DNA of 11,093 nt from an uncultured Prevotella sp. (GCA_900543155.1 UQQN01000080.1:1-11093); one strand, 5' to 3'; numbered from the stretch's first letter, positions 1 to 6,601 are shown. Notes: generated by a model not told the origin, from the letters alone. Numbers and translations: made by a program.

Positions 1-111
1 ATAAACACCCGATAAAACCGTGCAGAAAAAAATCATGGATTTTGAACACCCTACCCATTAGGGGCAACCCATTTATCATGTCTCTTATCGACAACAAAAA
101 ACCGATAAAAT

Positions 112-149
112 AAAAAGCTGCACAACACGTGAATGTTGCGCAGCTTTTT
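112..149 (-). terminator. Rho-independent terminator of secDF
   Basis: A 16-bp stem (112-127 with 134-149, one A/C mismatch) closes on a 6-base loop, CGTGAA. Read leftward it lies about 40 bases after the secDF stop codon. Its T-run is TTTTTATTTTAT, with the outer A/T pairs of the stem included. Read rightward it also ends in TTTTT, so it may stop transcription from both sides. The remaining bases 1-111 show no gene; they hold only a short AAAATC-ATG-GATTTT hairpin (29-43). Confidence 0.85.
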
Positions 150-187
150 CGCTTTAGTATTTTAATTAACTCTTTTACAGATGAAGA

Positions 188-3097
188 TTACTTCTGCTTG
201 CGGCTCAAAGTGCGGTAAGCAATAGGAGCAGCGAGGAAGATAGACGACAACGTGCCGAAGACTACACCCAAGATCATGGCAAAAGCAAACGAACGGATGC
301 TGTCACCACCAAGGATGAAGATGCAGAGCAACACAAGGAGTGTGGTGAGCGAAGTCATCACGGTACGAGTGAGGGTGCTATTGAGCGACATGTTGAAGAG
401 ATCGAAGGGCTTCATCGTGGGGTGGAGCTGGAGATTCTCACGCATACGGTCGAATACTACCACCTTATCGTTGATAGAGTAACCAATTACGGTAAGAATT
501 GCACCAATAAAGGTTTGGTCAACTTCGAGCGAGAAACCAATCCAACCCCAGCAGATTGAATATACACCTACTACAAGCAGGGTATCGAAAGCAAGTGCTA
601 CGACTGAACCTACTGAGAAGGCTACGTTGCGGAAACGTACGAGGATGTAGAGGAAGATGGCTACCAAGGCGAGCAATACGGCAGTGATTGCACCACGTAC
701 CATATCGGCAGCAACTGTAGGACCTACCTTCTGAGCCGAGATGATAGAACCACCTGTGTGGTTATCGCGGTCGATGAAGGTTTGATAGTCTGCCTTGATG
801 AGCTTAGCATCATGGAGTGCGTCGAAGATGAAGCGCTCTACTTCCTGGTCGATGTTTTCGTTGTCATCAGCAATGCGGTAGTTAGTTGAAAGACGTACAG
901 CCTCATTGCTTGTAGTAGTAATAGCGATGGCGCTCACTGTAGCATTAGGATCTTTAGCATTAACCTTTTCGGCTACAGCCTTCTGAACTTGTTCGGGAGT
1001 TACACCCTTTTGCTCGAATTCAATTACGTAGTTGCGACCACCCGTAAAGTCGATACCGCTTGAGAGACCACGTGTAGAGAGGAAACCAATGGCGATAACA
1101 GCACCGATGATGAATACGTAGATAGAACGAGCACCCATCTTCATGAAGTTTACGTTGACATTGGTAAGGAAGTTCTTAGAAAGACCTGTTGTGAATGTCA
1201 AACCGAGCCACTTGTCCTTGTTAAGGAAGTGTTCGAAGATGATGCGGCTTACCCATACAGCTGTGAAGAATGAACATACGATACCAATACCTAAAGTCAT
1301 GGCGAAACCACGAATAGGACCTGTACCGAAGTTGTAGAGGATGATAGCTGTGATGATAGAAGTGAGATTCGAGTCGAAGATAGCTGAGAAGGCATTGCCA
1401 TAACCCTCGGCGAGGGCAGTCTTGAGCTGTTTGCCAGCCTTCAATTCTTCCTTAGTACGCTCGTAGATAAGTACATTGGCATCGACTGCCATACCCAATG
1501 AGAGCACCATACCAGCAATACCACTCATGGTGAGGGCAGCCTGGAACGAAGTAAGGATACCGAAAGTGAAGAAGAAGTTGAGGATCAAGGCAAGGTTAGC
1601 AACCATACCAGGGATGAAGCCGTAGAAGCAGCACATGAAGATCATCAACAACACGAAGGCAACCACACAAGCTGTGAAACCAGCCTGAATAGAAGCAGCA
1701 CCGAGGCTCGGACCTACGGTTTCTTCCTGTACGATCTTGGTGGGGGCAGGCATCTTACCACTCTTGAGCACGTTAGCAAGGTCGCGCGTGTCATCGGTAG
1801 TGAAGTTACCTGAGATTTGTGAGTTACCACCTGTAATTTCGCTCTGTACAACAGGAGCGCTATATACATAACCGTCGAGTACGATGGCTACGCACTTTTT
1901 AAGATTCTTCTTAGTGAGTGAAGCCCAATCGCGTGCACCACTTGTAGTCATGGTCATGCTAACGATAGGACGGTGATATTGCTGTTCGAATTCGTCCTTT
2001 GCATCGGCAATTACGTCGCCCTGCATAGAGGGTTGACCATTGATGGCGCGGAGTGCATAGAGTTCGAATACGTTAGCCTTCATGCCACTGGCGCTCTTTA
2101 CGCCCCAAGCCAAACGAAGGTCGGCGGGGAGAACAGCCTTAGCAGCTTCGCTATTGATCATAGCGTTGATGGCAGCAGTATCTTTAGCAGTAGCATAACC
2201 TACAACACAGTTGTTGGGTTGCATACCCTGAATTTGTGCGAGCTTGCTAAGCAAGGGGTGTTGGTCGGCAGCAGCAGATTTTTTAGCAGCGGCAGCCTTA
2301 GTAGTATCGGCAGCGGCAGTATCCTTGTCGGTACCTGCAAGACGTTTGTCGAGGCTAAGAAGTGATGACTGCACTTCAGCCAAAGTGTAAGTTTCCCAGA
2401 ACTCGAGGTTGGCACTACCCTGAAGGAGTTTACGTACACGTTCGGGTTCCTTGATACCAGGCATTTCGACCATGATTTGACCAATCTGACCCTTACCACG
2501 AAGGATTTGGATGTTGGGCTGAGCCACACCAAAACGGTCGATACGTGAACGAACTACCTTGTTTGAGTTTTCAACGGCAGCATTCACTTCTTCGTTGAGT
2601 ACTTTCTTTACGTCGCCATCAGTTGAGTTGTAGGTGATGTTCTTTTCGCCGAGCTTTGAGGCGAAGATACCACCGAGTTTGTTTTTACCGTTGGCACTGG
2701 CGTAGGCTTTTACGAAGGCATCTACAAAGTCAACATCGCCACTCTTAGTTTCGGCAATGGCTTTGTTGTAAGCCTCTTTAAATTTCACGTCCTTAGCGCT
2801 TTCGCCTGCGAGGTTCTTTACCACATCGGGTACGCTAACTTCGAGCACTACGTTCATACCGCCCTTAAGGTCAAGACCCAGACCGATTTGCAATGCTTCG
2901 CAGTCCTTGAGCGTTTTGCCGAGCCATACGGTCTCGTTGCGCATAGAGTCAAGGTAAGCTGCGCCGTCCTTGCCTTGTGCAGTCATTTGCTCAGCCTGCT
3001 GTTCGTACTTGTGTGTGGGGTACGAGAAGCTGAGGTACATGAGGCAAATCAAGGAGAGTAACACTGCAATTACTTTAACAAATCCTTTGTTTTGCAT
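188..3097 (-). CDS. secDF: SecDF fusion, protein translocase subunit
   Basis: This inner-membrane partner of SecYEG uses the proton motive force to pull exported proteins into the periplasm. It is 969 aa, with SecD and SecF fused as is usual in Bacteroidetes. A first membrane helix at about 7-25 is followed by the SecD motif LGLDLKGG (73-80). The P1 periplasmic region includes RSRIDRFGVAQP (183-194) and a low-complexity Ala/Lys/Asp linker at about 252-278. The SecD membrane bundle starts near 467 and carries GMAVDANVLIYER with the conserved Asp539. The SecF half starts near 655, with SGIDFTGG (680-687) and, in its last bundle, IGYSINDKVVVFDR with Asp877; these Asp residues are the proton-relay type in the family. 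The start gives a good signal-anchor helix; no Shine-Dalgarno is visible. A terminator follows the stop and a promoter lies about 110 bases upstream, so it is probably monocistronic. Confidence 0.97.
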   Translation of the reverse strand: MQNKGFVKVIAVLLSLICLMYLSFSYPTHKYEQQAEQMTAQGKDGAAYLDSMRNETVWLGKTLKDCEALQIGLGLDLKGGMNVVLEVSVPDVVKNLAGESAKDVKFKEAYNKAIAETKSGDVDFVDAFVKAYASANGKNKLGGIFASKLGEKNITYNSTDGDVKKVLNEEVNAAVENSNKVVRSRIDRFGVAQPNIQILRGKGQIGQIMVEMPGIKEPERVRKLLQGSANLEFWETYTLAEVQSSLLSLDKRLAGTDKDTAAADTTKAAAAKKSAAADQHPLLSKLAQIQGMQPNNCVVGYATAKDTAAINAMINSEAAKAVLPADLRLAWGVKSASGMKANVFELYALRAINGQPSMQGDVIADAKDEFEQQYHRPIVSMTMTTSGARDWASLTKKNLKKCVAIVLDGYVYSAPVVQSEITGGNSQISGNFTTDDTRDLANVLKSGKMPAPTKIVQEETVGPSLGAASIQAGFTACVVAFVLLMIFMCCFYGFIPGMVANLALILNFFFTFGILTSFQAALTMSGIAGMVLSLGMAVDANVLIYERTKEELKAGKQLKTALAEGYGNAFSAIFDSNLTSIITAIILYNFGTGPIRGFAMTLGIGIVCSFFTAVWVSRIIFEHFLNKDKWLGLTFTTGLSKNFLTNVNVNFMKMGARSIYVFIIGAVIAIGFLSTRGLSSGIDFTGGRNYVIEFEQKGVTPEQVQKAVAEKVNAKDPNATVSAIAITTTSNEAVRLSTNYRIADDNENIDQEVERFIFDALHDAKLIKADYQTFIDRDNHTGGSIISAQKVGPTVAADMVRGAITAVLLALVAIFLYILVRFRNVAFSVGSVVALAFDTLLVVGVYSICWGWIGFSLEVDQTFIGAILTVIGYSINDKVVVFDRMRENLQLHPTMKPFDLFNMSLNSTLTRTVMTSLTTLLVLLCIFILGGDSIRSFAFAMILGVVFGTLSSIFLAAPIAYRTLSRKQK

Positions 3098-3206
3098 TGT
3101 TGATTGTGTGTTTATTTGATTTTATTATTATTGTTTTTCCAAAATGGATAAGACGTGTAGACGTGCCGTTTGGACACACTTTGGGCTTTACACGCCTTTG
3201 AACGTG

Positions 3207-3214
3207 CAAATATA
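3207..3214 (-). promoter_or_regulatory. Candidate secDF promoter (-7 box)
   Basis: On the minus strand this reads TATATTTG, an exact match to the Bacteroidetes -7 consensus TAnnTTTG. It lies just downstream of the mdh terminator and about 110 bases upstream of the secDF start. No good TTTG -33 box sits at the expected 19-base spacing; the nearest similar sequence is TTTC, 13 bases away. The call therefore rests on the -7 box and its position. Confidence 0.5.
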
Positions 3215-3219
3215 CACGA

Positions 3220-3234
3220 AATTTTTTGAAACAC
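3220..3234. repeat. 15-base element shared by secDF and mdh upstream regions (copy 1)
   Basis: AATTTTTTGAAACAC here is identical to 4770-4784. If the next four bases are included (ACGC here, GCGC there), 18 of 19 bases match. Both copies lie upstream of a minus-strand gene: 5 bases from the secDF -7 box here, but about 35 bases from the mdh -7 box there. It could be an activator site or UP-like element, or a chance AT-rich match. Confidence 0.45.
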
Positions 3235-3249
3235 ACGCCTTTTAGACAG

Positions 3250-3293
3250 AAAAAGGGGGAGAAAGCAACGTAATGTGCGTTGCTTCCTCCCCC
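3250..3293 (-). terminator. Rho-independent terminator of mdh
   Basis: A 16-bp stem (3255-3270 with 3278-3293, one A/C mismatch) has the 7-base loop TAATGTG. The lower half is G/C-rich (GGGGGAG/CTCCCCC). Read leftward it is followed directly by TTTTT (3250-3254) and then CTGTC. It lies about 216 bases after the mdh stop, so mdh mRNA would carry a long 3' untranslated tail. It separates mdh from secDF. Confidence 0.88.
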
Positions 3294-3303
3294 AAAGGAG
3301 TTT

Positions 3304-3373
3304 GCTAATGTGCTATTTAAGGGGTGATTGTGCAAATGAGTGGATGTGCTAACGAATGTGCGAATATGTGAAA
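3304..3373. repeat. Degenerate tandem ATGTGCTAA-type repeat
   Basis: Several units resembling ATGTGCTAAC occur in the same orientation: ATGTGCTA at 3308, TTGTGCAAA at 3328, ATGTGCTAAC at 3344, ATGTGCGAAT at 3356 and ATGTGAAAG at 3366. The last spacings are 12 and 10 bases. One further copy, ATGTGCG, forms part of the loop of the adjacent terminator (3273). There is no coding potential and no function is assigned. Confidence 0.5.
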
Positions 3374-3509
3374 GAGTCTATGTATTGACACACAAAACTT
3401 CGCACTTAACCCCATCTCTGTGAGTTAAGAACATAACTTAACAGCCCATTCACCTAACAACTTTTTAAAAGCCATTAACCTTAAAAACCATTAACTGTAT
3501 GTCCCATTA

Positions 3510-4502
3510 TTAGAGATTGGGGTTTTCTTTTGTCCAATCTGCTACAGCAGGAACGATACCGAGTTCTACGATTTCGTCGCGCATCTTGCAAAGGTGTTCG
3601 TAAGACTTAGCGAGTGAAGCCATTTCTTCTTCAGTACCCTGAGGTTCAGTGAAGTGTACACCAGTCTTGTCGATGGTAGTAGGCATAGCCATCATTACGT
3701 TCTTGAAGCCACACTTGTCGCAGTTAACGTAGCAACCTGCGGGCAAAGTGAAGGGTTCGCCACCCATAGCAGCTTCGATCATCTTAACAGCGTTGTAAGC
3801 AGGGCTCTGGAATGAGCTGCGGCCACGAAGCTTGATGATGTTTGAACCACCCTGTACGGTGTGGTGCTTGATTTCTTCCCAACGCTCAGCTGAAAGACCC
3901 ATTTCTGAGAGAGGCTTGCCATCGATCTTAACCTGTGAAGCAAATACAGCCATCTGTTCGCCGTGACCACCATAAGTGTGAGCACCAGTTACCTTATCCT
4001 GCTGTACACCGAACTCGAGGGCGAGAGCCTGCTGCAAACGAGTTGAGTCGAGAGCTGCGAGTGAAGTGAGCTGGTTGGGCTTCAAACCTGAGTGAATAAG
4101 AGCTGTGAGGGCTGTTACGTCGGCAGGGTTGAAGATAACTACAACGTGTTCTACCTCAGGGCAGTACTTCTTGATGTTGTCACCGAATTCGGCAGCAATC
4201 TTGCAGTTACCCTTGAGCAAATCCTCACGAGTCATACCGTCCTTACGGGGAGCACCACCTGAAGAGATGATATACTTGGCACCAGTGAAGGCTTCTTTGG
4301 GGTCAACGGTATAAGTTACGTTTACGCCAGGGAAAGCGCACTGCTGAATTTCGTCGAATACGCCGTGTACACCCGGTTCGTAGATGTCATAAAGACAGAT
4401 GTTAGGAGTAAGACCGAGCATCAAAGCGCTCTGTACCATGTTTGAACCAATCATACCGCCGGCACCGACGATCAAAAGCTTTTCGTTAGATAAAAATGCC
4501 AT
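3510..4502 (-). CDS. mdh: Malate dehydrogenase (NAD-dependent, LDH/MDH family)
   Basis: The enzyme interconverts malate and oxaloacetate in the cytoplasm. In anaerobic Bacteroidales it serves the reductive route from oxaloacetate to malate, fumarate and succinate. The 330-aa protein has the usual family length. The Rossmann glycine loop is GAGGMIGS (13-20). Asp39 ends strand 2, which favours NAD over NADP. The mobile loop APRKDGMTR (84-92) carries Arg86 and Arg92, the arginines expected of a malate rather than lactate enzyme. NPADV (125-129), DSTR (152-155) and the active-site His180 in HTYGGHGE complete the catalytic set. A cysteine cluster, C257-x3-C261-x2-C264, is worth noting. The start gives the Rossmann strand at the right distance. 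A long leader (about 220 bases) with two 18-base boxes precedes it, and its own terminator lies well downstream. Confidence 0.95.
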   Translation of the reverse strand: MAFLSNEKLLIVGAGGMIGSNMVQSALMLGLTPNICLYDIYEPGVHGVFDEIQQCAFPGVNVTYTVDPKEAFTGAKYIISSGGAPRKDGMTREDLLKGNCKIAAEFGDNIKKYCPEVEHVVVIFNPADVTALTALIHSGLKPNQLTSLAALDSTRLQQALALEFGVQQDKVTGAHTYGGHGEQMAVFASQVKIDGKPLSEMGLSAERWEEIKHHTVQGGSNIIKLRGRSSFQSPAYNAVKMIEAAMGGEPFTLPAGCYVNCDKCGFKNVMMAMPTTIDKTGVHFTEPQGTEEEMASLAKSYEHLCKMRDEIVELGIVPAVADWTKENPNL

Positions 4503-4572
4503 AATAGTTTTACTATAAATAAATTGTTGTTTGCTATATCGGGAGGGGTTGAGGTGTGCGCTCGGTCTGTCG

Positions 4573-4590
4573 ACACCTATATATATAAGG
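4573..4590. repeat. 18-base AT-rich box, copy 1 (mdh leader)
   Basis: ACACCTATATATATAAGG is identical, in the same orientation, to 4676-4693, 103 bases away. Its core is nearly self-complementary (CCTATATATATAAGG against CCTTATATATATAGG). Flanking bases do not match between the copies, so this is not simply a larger duplication. ACACCT also pairs with AGGTGT at 4552-4557 within the mdh leader. Confidence 0.75.
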
Positions 4591-4675
4591 GATGCTCGTT
4601 TTTAGATAAATTGCTATTTGCTAACTACCCCAAATAAGCGCACCACAAGAGGTTTTGCAACCTATTTTATGGCTT

Positions 4676-4693
4676 ACACCTATATATATAAGG
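4676..4693. repeat. 18-base AT-rich box, copy 2 (mdh leader)
   Basis: This is the second exact copy of ACACCTATATATATAAGG. It lies about 34 bases from the candidate mdh -7 box, on the leader side. As a near-palindrome placed just after the start of transcription it could be a protein-binding site or an RNA element. The sequence alone does not decide. Confidence 0.75.
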
Positions 4694-4726
4694 AACATGG
4701 ACGAAGCACGCCAACTTTCCACACCG

Positions 4727-4734
4727 CAAAATTA
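4727..4734 (-). promoter_or_regulatory. Candidate mdh promoter (-7 box)
   Basis: The minus strand reads TAATTTTG, matching TAnnTTTG. About 21 bases further upstream lies TTGTTTT, a loose -33 candidate. Transcription would begin near 4720, giving a leader of roughly 218 bases before the mdh start at 4502. Confidence 0.45.
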
Positions 4735-4769
4735 CAAACTTTCGCGAATTATAAAACAATGAGAGGTTT

Positions 4770-4784
4770 AATTTTTTGAAACAC
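4770..4784. repeat. 15-base element shared by secDF and mdh upstream regions (copy 2)
   Basis: Exact second copy of AATTTTTTGAAACAC (first copy 3220-3234), in the same orientation relative to the downstream minus-strand gene. It lies about 35 bases upstream of the mdh -7 box, a position an activator could occupy. Confidence 0.45.
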
Positions 4785-4870
4785 GCGCACTTTTCTTCTA
4801 CCTTTATGCGAGGAAAGAGGTAGTTTAGGACAAAAAACGCACACATCTTTAAAAAACGTGCGTCAATGAC

Positions 4871-4901
4871 TTCGCTCTTTCAACGAAAAACTGTAAGTTT
4901 G
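4871..4901 (+). promoter_or_regulatory. Candidate skp-murI promoter
   Basis: TTCG (-33, three of four bases of TTTG) and TAAGTTTG (-7, full match to TAnnTTTG) are exactly 19 bases apart, the spacing of Bacteroidetes housekeeping promoters. Transcription would begin near 4908, giving a leader of about 60 bases before the skp start at 4970. Confidence 0.65.
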
Positions 4902-4969
4902 CCGTGAAATAAACCGCCACAATGCCACGCATTGTTGGTTATTTACTTATTTGTAACACAATTATCAAC

Positions 4970-5506
4970 ATGAAATACCTCAAAAACTTGCGCCAAGCGC
5001 TTGTTGCTCTCTTTATGGTGATGGCTGTTAGCGCCAATGCTCAAAGTGCTATAAAGTTTGGTTACCTTAACACCGACTCTTTGCTCTGTACGTTGCCCGA
5101 ATATGTGCAGATGGAGAACAATATGCAACAGTTGCGCGAGAAGTATAAAGCTGAAACTGAATATAACGAACAAGATTTTCGTCGTCGTTATGCCGAATTT
5201 CTTGCCGGACAGAAGCAGTTTACACAAAACATCCTTACCAAACGACAGATAGACTTGCAGCAATCGTTAGAACGTGGCATGGCTTATCGTCAACAGGCAG
5301 ATTCTCTGCTTCGTGCCACACGCAAACAAATGTTGCAACCTATACGCCAAAAACTAAACCGTGCAATTCATGCAGTTGGTTTGGAACGTGGCTACGAATA
5401 TATTCTTAACACAGCCAATGGTGCATACCCCTTTATCAATTCGTTGGTGAGCGAAAACATCACGGAGGCTGTGAAGGAGAAACTTGCACAGCAAGAACAG
5501 AAGTAA
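4970..5506 (+). CDS. OmpH/Skp-family periplasmic chaperone
   Basis: This is a Skp-like chaperone that holds unfolded outer-membrane proteins in the periplasm on their way to the BAM machinery. The 178-aa protein begins with a classical signal peptide, MKYLKNLRQALVALF through SANAQ, with likely cleavage after Ala24. IKFGYLNTDSLL (28-39) is the typical first strand of the family. A long charged Gln/Glu/Arg-rich helix (about 45-120) is the coiled-coil tentacle. GYEYILNTANGAYPF (141-155) is the usual closing strand. An in-frame ATG at 4922 would add 16 residues before the signal peptide and lies only about 14 bases after the predicted transcription start, so 4970 is preferred. In Bacteroidetes these genes usually follow bamA, often as a pair before murI. 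Here one copy precedes murI and mdh sits upstream instead. Confidence 0.92.
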   Translation: MKYLKNLRQALVALFMVMAVSANAQSAIKFGYLNTDSLLCTLPEYVQMENNMQQLREKYKAETEYNEQDFRRRYAEFLAGQKQFTQNILTKRQIDLQQSLERGMAYRQQADSLLRATRKQMLQPIRQKLNRAIHAVGLERGYEYILNTANGAYPFINSLVSENITEAVKEKLAQQEQK

Positions 5507-5520
5507 TTTTTTTAGACTAA

Positions 5521-5535
5521 AAGGGTGGTTCTAAA
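5521..5535 (+). repeat. Leader element AAGGGTGGYTCTAAA, copy 1 (before murI)
   Basis: AAGGGTGGTTCTAAA matches 8211-8225 at 14 of 15 bases, in the same orientation relative to the following gene. In both places it is followed by an A/T-rich stretch containing CTTTAAAAT or CTTAAAAT, then a dyad, then the start codon about 80-95 bases downstream. Confidence 0.5.
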
Positions 5536-5564
5536 AATTCTGACTTTAAAATTCTAAAATAAAT

Positions 5565-5578
5565 CCTCTTTAAGGAGG
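5565..5578 (+). promoter_or_regulatory. Extended Shine-Dalgarno inside an imperfect dyad, far from murI start
   Basis: CCTCTTTAAGGAGG contains TAAGGAGG, which pairs strongly with the 16S 3' end, and a CCTC that can pair with it. It ends about 29 bases before the murI ATG, too far for standard initiation. No usable start codon lies 5-10 bases after it: the nearby TTG frame stops within four codons. It may be accidental or part of the repeated leader element. Confidence 0.35.
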
Positions 5579-5607
5579 TAATTTTTCTTTCTTGAAAATA
5601 GAGTAAA

Positions 5608-6450
5608 ATGCTTACACCCATCCCCTCTGGCAAAGCCCGCATAGGCGTGTTTGATAGCGGTTATGGCGGACTCACTATATTGCGCCAAATAAGACAGATG
5701 TTGCCACAGTATGACTATATATACTTGGGTGACAATGCTCGTGCGCCCTATGGTTCGCACTCGTTCGACATTATTTATCGCTATACCTTACAAGCCGTGC
5801 AAGCCCTCTTTGAACAGGGTTGTCAACTCGTTATTTTGGCGTGTAACACAGCATCGGCTAAGGCCTTGCGCACCATTCAACAAGTAGACTTACCCGAACT
5901 CGACCCTACACGTAGGGTTTTGGGCGTAATACGTCCTACGGTTGAAGCTGTGGGACCTCTTACACATACACGTCACATTGGTCTGCTTGCCACACAGGGT
6001 ACGGTAAACTCGGGCTCTTACGCTCTTGAACTGCACAAGTTGTGGCCCGACATTGTGGTTACAGGACAGGCTTGCCCCATGTGGGTGCCCTTGGTCGAGA
6101 ACTTTGAGTTTGACTCTCCTGGTGCCGATTATTTTGTAAAAAAACGCATTGAAGGTATCTTGCGTTTAGACCCTGAAATAGACACACTTATTTTGGGATG
6201 TACGCACTATCCCTTGCTGATGAATAAAATTCTGAAATACACACCTCCTGGCATACGCATTGTGCCACAGGGTGAGTATGTGGCTTCGGCTTTGCAGAAA
6301 TACTTAGAACGTCATAGCGAATTGCAAGTTTCGCTTTCGCAAAATGGCACATGCAAATATCTGACTACCGAAAGCACTGAAAAATTTAACCAAAGTGCAG
6401 CCATGTTTATGCACCAAAATGTGCAGGCTGAACAAATAGAGCTGCACTAA
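5608..6450 (+). CDS. murI: Glutamate racemase
   Basis: The enzyme converts L-glutamate to D-glutamate in the cytoplasm for addition to UDP-MurNAc-L-Ala in peptidoglycan synthesis. The 280 aa fit the family. DSGYGGL (16-22) carries the catalytic-pocket Asp and Ser. LGDNARAPYG (40-49) matches the family's GD..R.PYG segment. The two catalytic cysteines are Cys79 in LACNTASA and Cys198 in GCTHYPLL, flanked by the expected Asn80, Thr81, Thr199 and His200. The gene follows skp by 101 bases on the same strand with no clear terminator between, so the two are probably co-transcribed, as in many Bacteroidetes. The ATG chosen places the first strand (ARIGVFDSG) at residue 10. A hairpin follows the stop by 5 bases. 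Confidence 0.96.
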   Translation: MLTPIPSGKARIGVFDSGYGGLTILRQIRQMLPQYDYIYLGDNARAPYGSHSFDIIYRYTLQAVQALFEQGCQLVILACNTASAKALRTIQQVDLPELDPTRRVLGVIRPTVEAVGPLTHTRHIGLLATQGTVNSGSYALELHKLWPDIVVTGQACPMWVPLVENFEFDSPGADYFVKKRIEGILRLDPEIDTLILGCTHYPLLMNKILKYTPPGIRIVPQGEYVASALQKYLERHSELQVSLSQNGTCKYLTTESTEKFNQSAAMFMHQNVQAEQIELH

Positions 6451-6455
6451 TCATG

Positions 6456-6494
6456 TTTGGGCGCAAGTTTTACTCAGTAAAGCTTGCGCCCAAA
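6456..6494 (+). terminator. Strong hairpin after murI
   Basis: TTTGGGCGCAAG pairs with CTTGCGCCCAAA, and the stem continues inward through a G-T pair and TTTAC/GTAAA to a 3-base TCA loop, giving about 18 pairs in all. It begins 5 bases after the murI stop. It is followed by AAACATCAGTC rather than a T-run, so it is either a terminator without a U-tract or a 3'-end protecting structure. Confidence 0.65.
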
Positions 6495-6601
6495 AACATC
6501 AGTCTTCCGACATTTTTACCCAAAAGTCCCCCGAAATCCCTACACATCCCCCCTACTTCACGCAAAAACAAAAAAAAGGCATAAAAAAAACGGAATTTTT
6601 C

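Larger units (their letters stand above)
3098..3509. other. Intergenic region between mdh and secDF
   Basis: These 412 bases hold no convincing gene. In the direction of transcription (right to left) they contain an AT-rich stretch after mdh with two copies of CCATTAAC (near 3472 and 3488) and a small GTTAAG/CTTAAC hairpin (3424-3442). Next come a degenerate repeat of ATGTGCTAA-like units (3304-3373), the mdh terminator (3250-3293), a 15-base element also found upstream of mdh (3220-3234), the candidate secDF -7 box (3207-3214), and an untranslated secDF leader of roughly 100 bases. Confidence 0.7.
4503..4969. other. Divergent intergenic region between mdh and skp
   Basis: These 467 bases hold no convincing gene. 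From left to right there is a weak ATAGT/ACTAT hairpin directly before the mdh start (4504-4516), an AGGTGT/ACACCT inverted pair (4552-4557 with 4573-4578), 18-base box 1 (4573-4590), and a small AGGTT/AACCT hairpin (4650-4663). Then come box 2 (4676-4693), the candidate mdh -7 box (4727-4734), the element shared with secDF (4770-4784), an ACGCAC/GTGCGT inverted pair (4837-4863) and the candidate skp promoter (4871-4901). Most of the region between 4503 and about 4720 would be mdh leader RNA. Confidence 0.7.

Noticed and set aside
1973..2365. 130-codon plus-strand frame inside secDF
   Set aside because: It is antisense to the SecD periplasmic domain and partly mirrors the Ala-rich linker; no independent support.
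3075..3335. Minus-strand 86-codon frame across the secDF start
   Set aside because: It runs through the mdh terminator hairpin, the secDF promoter and the secDF start in another frame, and resembles no family.
3304..3373. CRISPR array
   Set aside because: Units are about 10 bases, degenerate and irregularly spaced, with no constant repeat-spacer pattern and no cas genes.
4540..4600. tRNA-like or riboswitch-like fold in the mdh leader
   Set aside because: Pairings seen are short and do not form a cloverleaf; no known riboswitch core could be recognised by eye.
4922..4969. Upstream in-frame ATG extending skp by 16 residues
   Set aside because: It would put residues before a complete signal peptide and sits only about 14 bases after the predicted transcription start; the ATG at 4970 gives a normal secreted protein.
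5579..5607. Small leader peptide starting after the GGAGG before murI
   Set aside because: No ATG/GTG lies at 5-10 bases, and the TTG frame ends after three further codons.
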